64,000 nt of DNA from Juglans regia (Eukaryota > Streptophyta > Magnoliopsida > Fagales > Juglandaceae): positions 12,875,423 through 12,939,422 of the forward strand of contig NC_049902.1 in the NCBI RefSeq assembly GCF_001411555.2, given 5' to 3'. This document shows, one piece after another, positions 51,301-59,306 of the stretch. Position 1 is the first letter of the stretch; every line of letters begins with the position of its first letter. The notes beneath the pieces were generated by a model. It made no database searches, was not told where the DNA came from, and was given only the letters and a program-made list of their open reading frames with translations. The translations under genes were made by a program, and so were the position numbers.

Positions 51301-54300
51301 GTCAAGCATGATTGTTGGCGACAAGCTATGCAGGAAGAAATTGCCACTCTAGAGGCCAATCACACCTGGGACATTACGCCTTGTCCTTCCACCATAGTTC
51401 CCCTAGGTTGCGAATGGGTTTACTCCGTCAAGGTTCGATCTGATGGGAGTTTGGATCGTTATAAAGCTTGGCTTGTTGCACATGGGAATAATCAGGAATA
51501 TGGTGTCAATTATGAAGAGACCTTTGCTCCTGTGGCAAAAATGACCATTGTTCATACGATTCTAGCTCTTGCTGCTTCCAATGATTGGCCACTACATCAG
51601 ATGGATGTCAAGAATGCTTTTCTTCACGGGGATCTTAAAGAGTGTATTTATATGAAACCACCCTTGGGATTGTTTCACTCTCCGACCTCACATGTGTGTA
51701 AACTTCGTCATTCTTTATGGTCTCAAAGAAGCTCTGAGGGCTTGGTTTGATAAATTTCTCACCACTGTACTACAATTTTTATTCAAGCAGAGCAAGTACG
51801 ACACTTCATTGTTTCTTCGTAAATCAAACATAGGTATTGTTGTTCTTTTGGTTTATGCTCATATTGTGATCATTGGTTCCGATTCTGCTTTACTTGTCCA
51901 GCTCAAGACTCATCTCTCAGAATCTTTTCATATGAAAGATCTTGGGTCTCACATATTTTCTTGGTCTTGAGGTGCATCGTAGTTCCTCTGGTATTTCACT
52001 CAATCAACATAAATATGCTAGTGACTTGGTGGCTATTGCTAGACTACAGGAGGCCACTTCTATCGATACTCCTATGGAATTAAACATCAAGCTTCGCAAA
52101 GAGGAGGGTGACCTACTTGCTGTGCAGCAGGTCAGTCAATTTATGCAGGCTCCCCGACATCTTCATTTAGCTGTTGTCTGCCGCATTATCCGATATTTGA
52201 AGGGCACCTCTACTTGCGGGTTGTTCTTTCCTAAAGAGTCTTCCTTACAGTTGGTGGGGTCTAGTGATGCTGATTGGGCAGGTTGTGCAGATACTCGTCG
52301 CACGGTTACTAGGTGGTGCATGTTCTTAGGCAATGCACTCATTTCTTGGAAGAGTAAGAAGCAAGACAGAGTTTCCAAGTCCTCCACCGAGTCTGAGTAT
52401 CGTGCTATGTCTTTCGCATGCTCTGAGATCACGTGGCTTCGTGGATAATTAGGTGAACTTGGTTTTCCTCGGCTTCATTCTACTCCTCTTCATGCTGATA
52501 ATACCAATACTATACAGATCGCCGCTAATCTTGTTTTTCATGAGCGTATGAAACACATTGAAGTCGATTGTCATTCCATACATGAAGGTTTTGACAAGCA
52601 CATGATTACTCTTCCTCACATTTCCACCCAATTTCAAACTGCTGACATATTCACTAAAGCTCTTCCTCGGCATTGGCGTCAATTCTTGCTAGACAAATTG
52701 ATGCTTCATGATCTACCAGCATCAATTTGAGGGGGGATGTTACATAGATGTGATTTGGGAGATTTGTTCTATTTTTCGTCATACTTTCCTTTCTAGCTAA
52801 ATTGTATATAGCTGTCAATTAGGATGTAAATACTTACCTTGTATAGCATATTAGTGATAGATATATGCATAGAATCCGACAACAATTATGTAATCTCTGC
52901 TCTATATAATAAACGCAAACCCTCAGTAAAGGGCATTCAAACCAATTTGACAACCCCTTCCTAATGGTACCACCATAACCACTTCCCAAGAAGGGCCTCA
53001 TTAAAAAACCTCAACTTAGGAACCCCCAACCCTCCGCTAGAAATTCGGGAGCAAAATTTATCCCAACCAATCAAGTGGAACTTAGCTTCCTCCCCAATTC
53101 CAGGAAAGCACGAAAGATCTTCTTTATTTGATAAGCCACACCTACAGGTAGGGGAAATAAAGAAAAGTATATAGGGAGGTTTGAAAGAACACTTTTAATT
53201 AATGTAATTCTTCCCCCTTTTGATAAATAAATCATTTTCCAACCAGCTAACCTTTTCTTTATCTTCACGATCATGTCATTCCAATAGATCTCACCTTGAA
53301 AACAGCCCCCAAGGGAAGACCAAGGTATTTCAAGAGCAAAAAGATATCTTACATCCCAATATATTCGCCAAGCTTCTAATATTCCGCACTAAACCCACCA
53401 GGACCATTTAGGACTTTGCAAGGTTCACCTTTAGGCCAAAAACAATTTCAAAGCAAAGCAAGAGAGCCTTCAATGATTTAACATGGTCATCGTCCGCCTC
53501 ACAAAAAAGTATTGTATCATCTACAAAAAGAAGATGGGACACAATGACAAACCCATAATCAGATGAACCCACCAAAAATCCTTAAAGGAATCCACCTCCA
53601 ATAGCAGCCCCCAACATCTGACTTAGGGCATCCATAACAGTAACAAAGAGGAAATGAGACAACAGGTTCCCTTGTCTCAATCCATGGGAAGCGGGCAATG
53701 GAGACAAAATGCTTGATCCATTTACACCACCTCTCCCCGAAGCCACACCTCCCAAGTAAATAAAATTAAAAGACCTGAAAATTAAACCTATAGAGACATC
53801 GGTTGGCTCTCGTTCAGTGATAGAATGTATTGAAAAAGAAATAGAATGAGTACAAGGTTAATAACTTCCATGCAATGTTGCTAGTCAAAGATGAAAACAA
53901 TGATTGACAGCTCCCATCATGACCCAATTCTTTTGTTTGCTTGTGCATGTGTTACCTATTCAAAATACGAGATTCAAGAGAATGAGTATGGCATTCAGAC
54001 CAAATTTGCCTATTCCAATTATGACCAATGGATCTGAAGCTCCTATTCCCCTTTTTAGACAGGTCAGTTTGCCCAAAACTTCGTATACCAAGTTCAGTTT
54101 CTGATGCAATTTACTTTAGGTGGTTGTCCAAACACTAGTTGTAGGAACTGTGCTATTGATTTAGTGACAATGACAAAACACAAAGTACTGATTTTTCGAG
54201 TCCTAGCCTTGTAAGCCTATACCTGTATAGAGTAGATCATTCAACACCAATAATGCAAACCTATTTTTGACCAATTTTCCTAATTTCAAAAATTAGGATG

Positions 54301-57300
54301 ATAAATATAATGATATTACAAAGCCTTCAAAATGAACAAACAACACGTTCAATAACAAAGATATATTCTTTGTTCAATGAACAAGACTTCAAAATGGACA
54401 AACAACACGTTAGATAATCAAATACAAATTACATCAATCCGAGCTTGAGTTCGTATTGGAATTTTGATTCAAGCAAAGTATATATATTAATATTATGTGC
54501 ATGCATACACATATTATATGCTCATATATATTCACTTACAATCAAAACCGTTTCACATACTGTCCGAGGCAAAATTGCAAAATAGAGTCAATCAATATTA
54601 GTGGCACCTAACTAAAAATAAAGATTTAAACAAGTGTGATTTGCATAGAAAAAATATTCATTTATTATGACAAAGAAAGAAAATTTAAAAAAATATTGAT
54701 TGGCCACCTCCTAATTACTAGACCATCATGCTGTTATAATTCACTAGACACCTACTGAAGGGGAAATAAGTGTACGGTTTTTTAAGGGATTGATACACAG
54801 CGGCAAAATCTTTTACTATGGCTTGGAATGGAATCATAGCCCATCTTGCTTCTGTCAATGGACAGCTTTGCTGTCCATAATCAATCTTCTTTCCTCCTTC
54901 TCTTCTTTCCTTATTTTATCTTTACTTCCGTTACTTAGGCTTGTACAGTTAGCATATTGACAGAATATATAGTTTCCTTATAAGGCTAGATTGCTAGAAT
55001 CACTCAGCAATTAGTTTCTTCCCATGTATAGTTCTCTTGTAAAGTTTCTATATAATATACAGATCACTCAAAAGGCCAATTGATTCGGCCATTCATACAA
55101 AACTTTGATCTATTTTGACAGCTTCCCCCCGCCCCTCTTTCCCTCCACCACTAGACAAGGGGTTTAATTATTTAAATAACTTTAAATTTTAATGAAAAGA
55201 TGACCTCTACTCAAAAAAGGAAACAAAAAAGAAAAAAAGCTAAGTCTTACTTTCATATGAAACATAAAGTGTTGTAAACAAATTATTAAATGTACTTACA
55301 TATTGAGAAGAGTTCCACTTTTTGACGTTGGAAGGGTACCATTTAATTTATTGTTTCCAAGAAACCTACACACGAGGCAACAAAACACACTTCAATATAT
55401 GAGGGATAAATGTCAGGAGAGAACATGGCACAATTGAGCAGATAGTTTATTACAGATGAGACAGAGAACTCATCCTAAAAAGTGAGTCTGGAACCTGTCC
55501 AGTTATGTTGTTGAAGCTCAAATCCCTTACAAAATAAAGACAAAAGGACTACAATTATACGGTTGTTTAGATAAGAAAGTTAGCTGACAGAACATAAAAT
55601 CAAATAAAAAATTTGGAAAACACACATGATCTTTGAAGAAAATTAAGCCCACACCTAATATCCCAACTCCCCAACAACCCCCCCCCCCCAAAAAAAAAAA
55701 AAAAAGGTAAAACACAAAAGCACTGTACTGACCTTGGATTTACAATGACCAACCCTATAGAGAGAATTTTAAATGCCATACAACATAAACTGGTAAATAT
55801 ATTGCTTCCTCTATATTAACTAAACATATTATATTATAATTAAGCTATTTAAATATGTTCCCTTCAGGTTGAGGTTATTAACACATTGACACCCCTCCCA
55901 GATAGTCATCCATCAAAATGTACAACTTACAGCTGCCATAAGCTTTGGTATTCTCCAATATTTGCTGGAATTGAATCAGAAATATTGTTATTCCTTAAAA
56001 TTCTGCAATAAATGTAACCAAGCTGTTAATTACTTTCCAGAAGAGCTACAAGTATAACAAGGAAAACAGCAACAATATGTTAGTGTCATGTAAACACACC
56101 CACAATGGAGAAAGATAAGATGAAACAGAAACGAATTTATGTCGTCTGGCAAAAATTCATATGTCCTGGTAGAAGAAAAGATCAAAACCTCATGATATCA
56201 AATTGAGGATTACCAAGCTCTCAACCTCACTCTTATCTCTCACTTTCTGATATAACAGTAGCAGCACCAAGGCCTCACTGTCCTGGCCCACAGCTAAAGC
56301 CATTGACCATTCGGCTTCTGGTAAAGTACCCTTTGCAGTACTCAAAAAGTGTCCAGTCAAAAATACAATATGCCTCACAACATTATAAAAACAGTTAATT
56401 ATAAGATGGAACTCTTACAAGATTGCCAGAGACTTCATCTCCCTAGTGAATGCTAATGAAGAACTGCCATTAGATATATCACTTATTCTCCTACATTAAA
56501 AGCATACAAGGGATAATCAGCCTCAAAGATCTAAAACATATAAACAACATTCTGAATACACATTTGCTTCCTAAAATTTAGCCTGCATCTGTTTTGGTCC
56601 CTGAAATGTGAGAAGTGCTAATTTTATGCCTTGAGGTTTTAAAAGCTAGCAATGTCATCTTTGTTTCATTGTACATGAATTGGAAGCCATATATGAGTGG
56701 TAGAAGGATGATGAAACACTGTTATAATCTAAGAGACAGCATTACTGCCTACTAGTTTTTTCAAGGATCCAATCGAAACTTCCAATTTCAGGGATGAAAA
56801 ATTATTCTTTGGCTAAATTTTAGTGGACAAAAGTGTAATTAAACCTGAAGAAAATACTGATAGATGTAGGCACTCACAAGTCTGTCAGAGAAGTTAAATT
56901 AGAAAATGAAGGTGGTATCGAACCTTCAAAAAGGTTTCCTTGAAGCCTCCTACAAAAACATTCAGAAATAGCAGATTGCAAACTGCAAACATAAAAACTT
57001 ATGTGCAACAGACAAGTATAGCCTACATTTTTCTATATTTTAACAGTTTTCAGTTCGAGTATGCATTGTATTGGAAGCCTAGCTTGTCTTTTAAGTGTGA
57101 TTCAACAAAAGTAAAAAAGAAAAGATCTAATAATACCGTCTTACAAGGTTTGAAGTGCTGACCAATTCCCTATGAAGTTAGGTATCCGACCAGTGAGTTC
57201 ATTGTTTGATCCCAGCCTGTGACAAACAGAATATCTTTTCAAGAAGGAAACATACTCAGATTTTACATGTTTTTCAACAGGTTTAATTATCTTACATTAT

Positions 57301-57367
57301 AAACAGATTCTGTAGATTAGCAAATGTACGCGGAATCTCACCACTAACTCCAGAACTATCAAAATAC
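17567..57367 (-). CDS. LRR/malectin receptor-like serine/threonine kinase (LRR-VIII-2 type), 5' end outside the readable part
   Basis: Eighteen exons read on the minus strand: 57,367-57,296; 57,216-57,145; 56,949-56,878; 56,490-56,419; 56,002-55,931; 55,525-55,454; 55,365-55,300; 44,385-44,320; 44,103-44,059; 43,111-43,047; 31,115-30,742; 30,399-30,201; 28,487-28,326; 24,336-24,217; 22,225-22,015; 21,922-21,691; 19,309-19,159; 17,944-17,567 (stop). All introns I placed are GT-AG and all phases agree, giving about 833 codons without a stop. Order: LRRs, malectin-like domain, transmembrane helix, kinase, as in Arabidopsis At1g56130/At1g56140 relatives. Compared with the family's ~1,000 residues, about 190 N-terminal residues (signal peptide, first LRRs) are missing, presumably right of 64,000. 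Likely a plasma-membrane receptor; its ligand cannot be told. Confidence 0.9.
17945..19158 (-). other. Receptor kinase intron, nothing else seen
   Basis: 1,214-bp AT-rich intron between the last two kinase exons. A small palindrome near 18,225-18,285 (catgttttatatttcatga / tatgaaatataa region) is the only structure noted. Confidence 0.7.
19310..21690 (-). other. Receptor kinase intron with possible Helitron-like start
   Basis: 2,381-bp intron. At 19,880 the plus strand reads tctatctatta followed by atatataaaagctgaa, similar to the 5' end of plant Helitrons (TC start after an A), but I cannot find a matching CTRR end with a hairpin. Frames at 20,405-20,704 and 21,062-21,542 match no family I recognise. 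A C-run lies at about 20,707-20,722. Confidence 0.45.
22590..23135 (+). mobile_element. Ty1/copia 3' end remnant in a receptor kinase intron
   Basis: Plus-strand scraps ([14 protein letters not shown], then KSVDQLADM in another frame) are the end of the copia RNase H. They are followed by the purine tract gcttgagggga and, at 22,976, TGTTATAGAAAG as the likely 3' LTR start. The rest of the intron at 22,226-24,216 has no gene. The element is antisense to the receptor gene. Confidence 0.55.
23136..24216 (-). other. Rest of receptor kinase intron, no gene
   Basis: Unremarkable AT-rich intron DNA up to the donor of the glycine-loop exon. The longest frame (23,642-23,911, minus) has no recognisable domain. 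Confidence 0.6.
24337..25769 (-). other. First part of 4-kb receptor kinase intron, no gene
   Basis: Contains CA repeats at about 24,722-24,738 and 24,950-24,968 and otherwise no coding signal. Confidence 0.6.
25770..26425 (+). mobile_element. Ty1/copia reverse transcriptase fragment
   Basis: Many stops, but across frames the copia RT order can be followed: [24 protein letters not shown] start, [45 protein letters not shown]-like, and [15 protein letters not shown] near 26,310-26,350. It ends at [10 protein letters not shown]. Sequence decay shows it is old. It is antisense to the receptor gene. Confidence 0.6.
26430..27905 (+). mobile_element. Ty1/copia element with gag, protease and RNase H end but no RT
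   Basis: 26,440-26,931 encodes a gag region ([19 protein letters not shown], then a G/S-rich part and [15 protein letters not shown], a degenerate zinc knuckle). 26,994-27,347 holds a protease ([13 protein letters not shown], with the catalytic DSGA) and FLSVSQLAK. From 27,400 the frame jumps to the RNase H end ([29 protein letters not shown]). The purine tract ttgaggggggg and the LTR start TGTTAGAGTTGC follow at 27,751. Integrase and RT are deleted. The 3' LTR end is not certain. Confidence 0.7.
28326..28487 (-). CDS. Receptor kinase exon: transmembrane helix
   Basis: The 162-bp exon encodes [18 protein letters not shown], then the hydrophobic [20 protein letters not shown], then the basic stop-transfer stretch [11 protein letters not shown]. 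This fits a single-pass receptor with the kinase in the cytoplasm. It ends in GAA G, which joins the next exon as [14 protein letters not shown]. Confidence 0.92.
28488..30200 (-). other. Receptor kinase intron between transmembrane and malectin exons
   Basis: 1,713-bp intron. Apart from a LINE scrap at 28,718-28,985 I see no gene; a run of (ctgtt) lies at about 28,977-28,991. Confidence 0.65.
28718..28985 (-). mobile_element. LINE 3'-region fragment
   Basis: The minus strand reads [19 protein letters not shown], matching the [17 protein letters not shown] segment of the LINE at 41,340. A diverged tail ([20 protein letters not shown]) follows. About 270 bp remain. Confidence 0.6.
30201..31115 (-). 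CDS. Receptor kinase exons: malectin-like domain (2 exons)
   Basis: 31,115-30,742 (374 bp) encodes [54 protein letters not shown] and [16 protein letters not shown]. 30,399-30,201 (199 bp) encodes [27 protein letters not shown] and [12 protein letters not shown]. This is the single malectin domain of LRR-VIII receptors, a beta-sandwich that may bind carbohydrate or peptide at the cell wall face. It joins the preceding exon across an 11.9-kb intron, with a split Tyr codon. Confidence 0.92.
31116..31860 (-). other. First part of 11.9-kb receptor kinase intron
   Basis: No gene. At 31,527-31,592 a T-run followed by 'gcatagcccaagta' is the isolated 3' tail of the same LINE family as 41,340 (minus strand). 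Confidence 0.6.
31850..34900 (+). mobile_element. Ty1/copia RT-RNase H fragment, split by a 2.2-kb insertion
   Basis: 31,862-32,413 encodes the RT end and start of RNase H ([27 protein letters not shown], then scraps of [16 protein letters not shown] and [16 protein letters not shown]). The frame resumes at 34,583 with [32 protein letters not shown] and, with stops, the usual RNase H tail. The break falls exactly between SEIM and WLxxFLxE. It is antisense to the receptor gene. Confidence 0.7.
32414..34582. mobile_element. Solo-LTR-like insertion inside the copia fragment
   Basis: The inserted block begins TGTGAGGACCTCGCC or TGAGGACC and ends GGGGCGCCACA, the TG...CA form of an LTR. Long LTRs with GC-rich ends like this are common in plant Tekay/Del-type chromoviruses. 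The ORFs inside (32,476-33,240) match no protein family I know. A CT repeat lies at 33,160-33,179. I find no 5-bp target duplication, so the boundaries come only from the interrupted copia reading frame. Confidence 0.45.
35165..35481. mobile_element. Diverged Tourist-like MITE
   Basis: AT-rich element with catctcatcctatctca near the left end and ttcttatctcatctcattc near the right, related to the neighbouring MITE but more diverged (adds 'ctattcacaaacca' motifs, shared with 46,620-47,022). Its ends are only roughly placed. It sits inside the LINE reading frame. Confidence 0.6.
35485..35704. mobile_element. Tourist-like (PIF/Harbinger) MITE with TTA duplication
   Basis: 220 bp, beginning ggcccggtctggata and ending tatccaaacctctcc, which are imperfect inverted repeats. 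TTA lies on both sides (35,482-35,484 and 35,705-35,707), the usual target duplication of this superfamily. No ORF. Confidence 0.85.
36655..36975 (+). repeat. AT-rich minisatellite upstream of the transposase
   Basis: About ten loose copies of 'gatgttttagattatatt' followed by 'ttatagatgtttgttt' or 'ttgatagatg' fill the leader between the hAT end and the transposase start. Unit lengths alternate, roughly 24 and 46-50 bases. Confidence 0.8.
37065..39501 (+). pseudogene. hAT transposase (BED zinc finger, DUF659), two premature stops
   Basis: The ATG at 37,065 follows the minisatellite. A BED-type finger lies at residues ~28-65 ([22 protein letters not shown]). An acidic/basic linker follows, then the DUF659 catalytic part ([54 protein letters not shown]). 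TAA at 37,839-37,841 interrupts [19 protein letters not shown] without a frame change. An intron (about 38,848-38,963, GT-AG) joins KINP to [22 protein letters not shown], the hAT dimerisation region. A second stop (TAG, probably from TGG) follows at about 39,066. After a second intron the last exon, [15 protein letters not shown]..., runs to 39,501, probably one base out of frame. Otherwise well preserved. Confidence 0.85.
39880..41339. other. Intron DNA with degenerate 150-300-bp internal repeats
   Basis: The phrase 'ccccaaaaagactag' with 'catctgctat' or 'catctatctta' before it and 'tgcttctctagaatcac' after it recurs, diverged, near 39,895, 40,200 and 40,355. A family of old dispersed or tandem units may be present. 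No convincing gene; the frame at 40,957-41,148 has no known domain. Confidence 0.5.
41340..42499 (-). mobile_element. 5'-truncated LINE with 11-bp target duplication
   Basis: The poly-T at 41,341 is the A-tail of a minus-strand LINE. aaaagtaagta occurs at 41,329-41,339 and 42,500-42,510. The minus strand encodes the end of ORF2: [32 protein letters not shown] and a zf-RVT domain at 41,967-41,473 ([38 protein letters not shown]). It is a dead-on-arrival copy, in the sense orientation of the receptor gene. Confidence 0.88.
42590..42963. repeat. Candidate solo LTR
   Basis: Begins TGTTAAGGAAAG and ends GGGTTCTTAACA, a perfect 7-base inverted TGTTAAG/CTTAACA pair typical of plant LTR ends, about 374 bp apart. 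No 5-bp flanking duplication is visible, and no second copy is in the window, so the call is tentative. The frame at 42,737-42,964 lies within it and is probably chance. Confidence 0.35.
43047..44385 (-). CDS. Receptor kinase exons: last LRR and linker to malectin domain (3 exons)
   Basis: 44,385-44,320 (66 bp) gives [20 protein letters not shown]. 44,103-44,059 (45 bp) gives [14 protein letters not shown]. 43,111-43,047 (65 bp) gives [19 protein letters not shown]. The last contains the paired-cysteine cap C..R.FPC that ends the LRR domain in this family. The 43,111 start was chosen over an AG at 43,098 because only it restores SLPSGLNC and the correct phase. Confidence 0.88.
45105..45701 (+). 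mobile_element. LINE 3' fragment with zf-RVT
   Basis: The plus strand encodes [44 protein letters not shown] and [15 protein letters not shown]. Its tail ([16 protein letters not shown]) ends in ttacttatcaagaaaaaaa. Same family as 41,340 but opposite strand. Confidence 0.75.
46174..46405 (-). mobile_element. tRNA-derived SINE with 13-bp target duplication
   Basis: atgagttaggaac occurs on both sides (46,161-46,173 and 46,406-46,418). Reading the minus strand from 46,405, a pol III A box (TGCTCAAGTGG, 46,394-46,384) is followed about 40 bases later by a perfect B box (GGTTCAAACCC, 46,343-46,333). The order and wording (ctcaagtggtaag, ttgggtgcaaac) recall the plant Au SINE group. It has no ORF and would depend on a LINE for movement. 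Confidence 0.88.
46620..47022. mobile_element. 403-bp MITE, Tourist-like
   Basis: Ends gggctcgtttgaacact and, reversed, gggctagtttggacact are near-perfect inverted repeats. tca flanks both sides (46,617-46,619 and 47,023-47,025). Inner phrases such as tgaatagtagtgaaatggtttg match, in reverse, the diverged MITE at 35,165-35,481. Confidence 0.75.
48453..48667 (+). repeat. 5' LTR of the copia element
   Basis: 215 bp; starts TATTACGGAG, where the 3' LTR has TGTTACATAG, so its first bases have mutated. Ends TTGACA. Confidence 0.93.
48668..48680 (+). promoter_or_regulatory. Copia primer-binding site
   Basis: tggtttcagagcc directly follows the LTR; one mismatch to the tRNA-iMet complement TGGTATCAGAGC. 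Confidence 0.85.
49048..49665 (+). pseudogene. Copia gag, internally deleted
   Basis: The ATG at 49,048 begins [35 protein letters not shown] and continues [18 protein letters not shown], the UBN2-type gag domain. A stop at 49,338 follows SARKL. The frame then jumps to two zinc-knuckle-like motifs ([26 protein letters not shown]) at 49,405-49,500. About half of the domain between them is absent. Confidence 0.8.
49678..52730 (+). pseudogene. Copia pol (protease, integrase, RT, RNase H), several breaks
   Basis: Protease [12 protein letters not shown] at 49,710. Integrase with [17 protein letters not shown] and NGVAERKN (the D-D-E triad visible) between 50,280 and 50,906, with a TGA near 50,382. 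[12 protein letters not shown]...[29 protein letters not shown] to about 51,750, then a frameshift. The expected YVDD box reads VYAHIVIIG near 51,860, so both catalytic Asp are lost. RNase [38 protein letters not shown] and [10 protein letters not shown] end at 52,730. Confidence 0.88.
52738..52952 (+). repeat. 3' LTR of the copia element
   Basis: Starts TGTTACATAG just after the purine tract gaggggggatg, ends TTGACA. TATA-like 'tatataataaa' is near 52,905. Confidence 0.93.
53761..55299 (-). other. Rest of the 10.9-kb receptor kinase intron, no gene
   Basis: AT-rich sequence without coding signal. A phrase near 54,330-54,420 (cttcaaaatg.acaaacaacacgtt) is repeated about 65 bases apart, a short direct duplication. 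Confidence 0.55.
55300..57367 (-). CDS. Receptor kinase exons: LRR repeats (7 exons)
   Basis: Six exons of exactly 72 bp and one of 66 bp each encode one leucine-rich repeat. Key strings in order: [99 protein letters not shown] and [13 protein letters not shown]. Every exon starts and ends at the same place in its codon, so repeats can be gained or lost without shifting the frame. The exon at 56,419-56,490 is an atypical repeat, as is usual in this family. All use GT donors; the exon at 56,878 has GTGAGT. Confidence 0.9.
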
Positions 57368-57699
57368 CTGTCAAGACAAATAAAAAATAAAAAGTTCTGT
57401 TGCAATCTAATATTCATTACTTTTATAAGTAAAACATAGTTAATAGTCGTCAATGGTAATTGATAAGTGCAAACAACCATAAAACATGGGGCAAGCGGTG
57501 CTTAAAGGTTAAAAGTAGGTGTTTCACTAATATGAAGGATTTGGATATGCTTGCCCCTGAGCCTGACAACACACTTTACTGCAATGCACCCATATGAACA
57601 CAGCAACACAGCACTCAATGTTTTCTATAAAAGGGGTTAAAAAGAATAACAAGTGAGATTTACAATATAACATAATGTTGGCAATCGGCCTTTTTCAAC
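57368..57699 (-). other. Start of the next receptor kinase intron, no exon found
   Basis: After the AG acceptor at 57,368-57,369 I find no further LRR exon before the LINE. The missing upstream exon should complete the repeat before [12 protein letters not shown], so it must lie beyond the LINE and copia insertions. Confidence 0.65.
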
Positions 57700-57767
57700 T
57701 AGAAATGTGCTGACATGGAGGGGAAATTTTTTCTCTCCATTTTGGAGAGGCGATTAGGGCTTTGGTG

Positions 57768-59247
57768 ATGGTGCTAGCCGCCGGCCCTGCAGCTGGGCCT
57801 CCGTCTAGGACGGATGGAAAGGGTGGTGGCACTGGTTCTGTTCGGGATGTTGTGAAGATTTCGGGTTTGAAGGCCGATGGAGGGTCTGCTACATCTGGTC
57901 CTGCGTTTGCAGAGGTTGTGATTTCAAGGCCTCAGATGCTCCCTGAAGTGGAGCTCCCATTACAGGAAACAAAATTTTCTGGGGAGGAGACGTTTTTTCT
58001 GTTTTCAAAGTCTGAAATTAAGCAATCGGTGGAACCATTCAGATATTCTGTGGTTCTTAAATTCTTGCGTAGAAGACCATCTCTGGATCAGATAAATGGG
58101 TTCATAAAACATCGTTGGGGGATGCGACGGTTCCTGTGGTTGGGGGCAATTGCAAAATCCACAGAATGTTCTTGTTCATATTTCGAATGAGGAGGATTTT
58201 ATCAGCGTAATGGCTCAAGGAATTTCTAATATAGAGGAGGTTCCTTATAGAATTTCACATTGGACACCGGATTTTGTAGACGACTCGCCTTGGGTCCCTA
58301 TATGGATTACGTTGCCGGGGTTGCCCCCTAATTTTTTTCATGAATCTATTTTGAGAAGCATTGGTGGAGGATTTGGTACTTTTTTGAAACGGGATAATGC
58401 AACGGTGTGTGTAACTCGTCCGAAGACAGCAAGAATCTGTGTTGAGATTGATGTTTCAAAACCATTGCGTCATTCTTTTTGGCTGGGAACGCCAAGGCTG
58501 GAAAATAGCCATTTTCAAGAGGTAGTATTTGAAACAATTCTGGTTCTTCGCTTACATTGTCCAAAGCAAGGTCACTTTGTTCATCAATGTAAAAGGCAAG
58601 AGAGAAGTCAAAACAAAGGAGATTCGGCGAGAGTTGATGTGGGAAAATCGGACAGGCCAAAGAAGGTGTGGAAAATTGTGAGTGCTAAGGAGCAAGAAAA
58701 GGTTGTTGTAGAACAAAATATTGTGGATGGAGGGTTCGATGGGTTGTGCCAAAAACAAATTCTAGAAGCAATAAAATTGAGGAAGGCTGGGGTGGAGAAA
58801 GCCACACAGGAAACGCTCTTTGTTGCTGCTGACGGTAAGGTGCACTGAAAAATTCAATGTGAAGGTATGGTTTCTGATGTTGGATTACCGGAAGTAGTGG
58901 AAGTAATGGCGGAAGGGGCTTGCTTGACTGATAATTATCCGGCTAGGAAGGATAGTTGGTTCAAGCTTTTGGAAAATGTGTCAGAGGATGAGGAAGATAC
59001 TGTTGTGGGTGTTTTTGCGTCCCCGAGGAGTTCTCTTAAACTTATTGATGAGGCTTTGGAGTTTGAATTGGGAGGGCTGGCAGAGAGGGGTTGTTTAGGG
59101 GAGGAAGGGTGTAGAGAAGAGGATTTGCTCTTGCATGGCAGAACAATTTCAGATGTTGATCCTGAAGAGGATTTGAATGAGTTAGTAGTAAAATGTTTTG
59201 ACTCAAATCCAGATTTGCACGTCCCTTTGAAGAAATTTAGAGGGTAA
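57768..59247 (+). pseudogene. LINE ORF1 (DUF4283, nucleic-acid binding), frameshifted
   Basis: The frame opens at an ATG at 57,768. Near 58,040 FRYSVVLKFLRRRPSLDQINGF begins the DUF4283 domain. A frameshift near 58,160 moves it to the frame NVLVHISNEEDFISVMAQG..PYRISHWTPDFVDD, WITLPGLPPNFFHESIL and ARICVEIDVSKPL. A degenerate zinc knuckle follows (HCPKQGHFVHQCK). After a stop at 58,846 an acidic tail continues to 59,247. ORF1 protein should coat LINE RNA. Confidence 0.78.
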
Positions 59248-59306
59248 GGAAAGAAAAATTTATTGTGGTTTTGGAGCGAGTTACTCGCTCAAAAAAATTG
59301 CTTTAA

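Larger units (their letters stand above)
48453..52952 (+). mobile_element. Ty1/copia element with both LTRs and 5-bp target duplication
   Basis: 215-bp LTRs at 48,453-48,667 and 52,738-52,952 differ at about 8 positions (roughly 4%). acccc flanks both sides (48,448-48,452 and 52,953-52,957). The primer-binding site touches the 5' LTR and a G-run precedes the 3' LTR. The gag-pol domain order is gag, protease, integrase, RT, RNase H, as in copia. gag has an internal deletion and pol has several breaks. It lies in a 10.9-kb receptor kinase intron, antisense to the gene. Confidence 0.95.
47361..53760 (-). mobile_element. LINE fragment split by a copia element
   Basis: T-run at 47,365-47,374, then on the minus strand zf-RVT scraps ([29 protein letters not shown] at 47,840-47,750). 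[19 protein letters not shown] is near 48,390. The copia interrupts at 48,452/52,953, after which the RT end continues ([57 protein letters not shown]) to about 53,760. The 5' part is missing and stops are frequent. Confidence 0.8.

Noticed and set aside
57762..57767. Upstream non-ATG start for LINE ORF1
   Set aside because: The codon at 57,762 is TTG; the ATG at 57,768 is a better start in the same frame.
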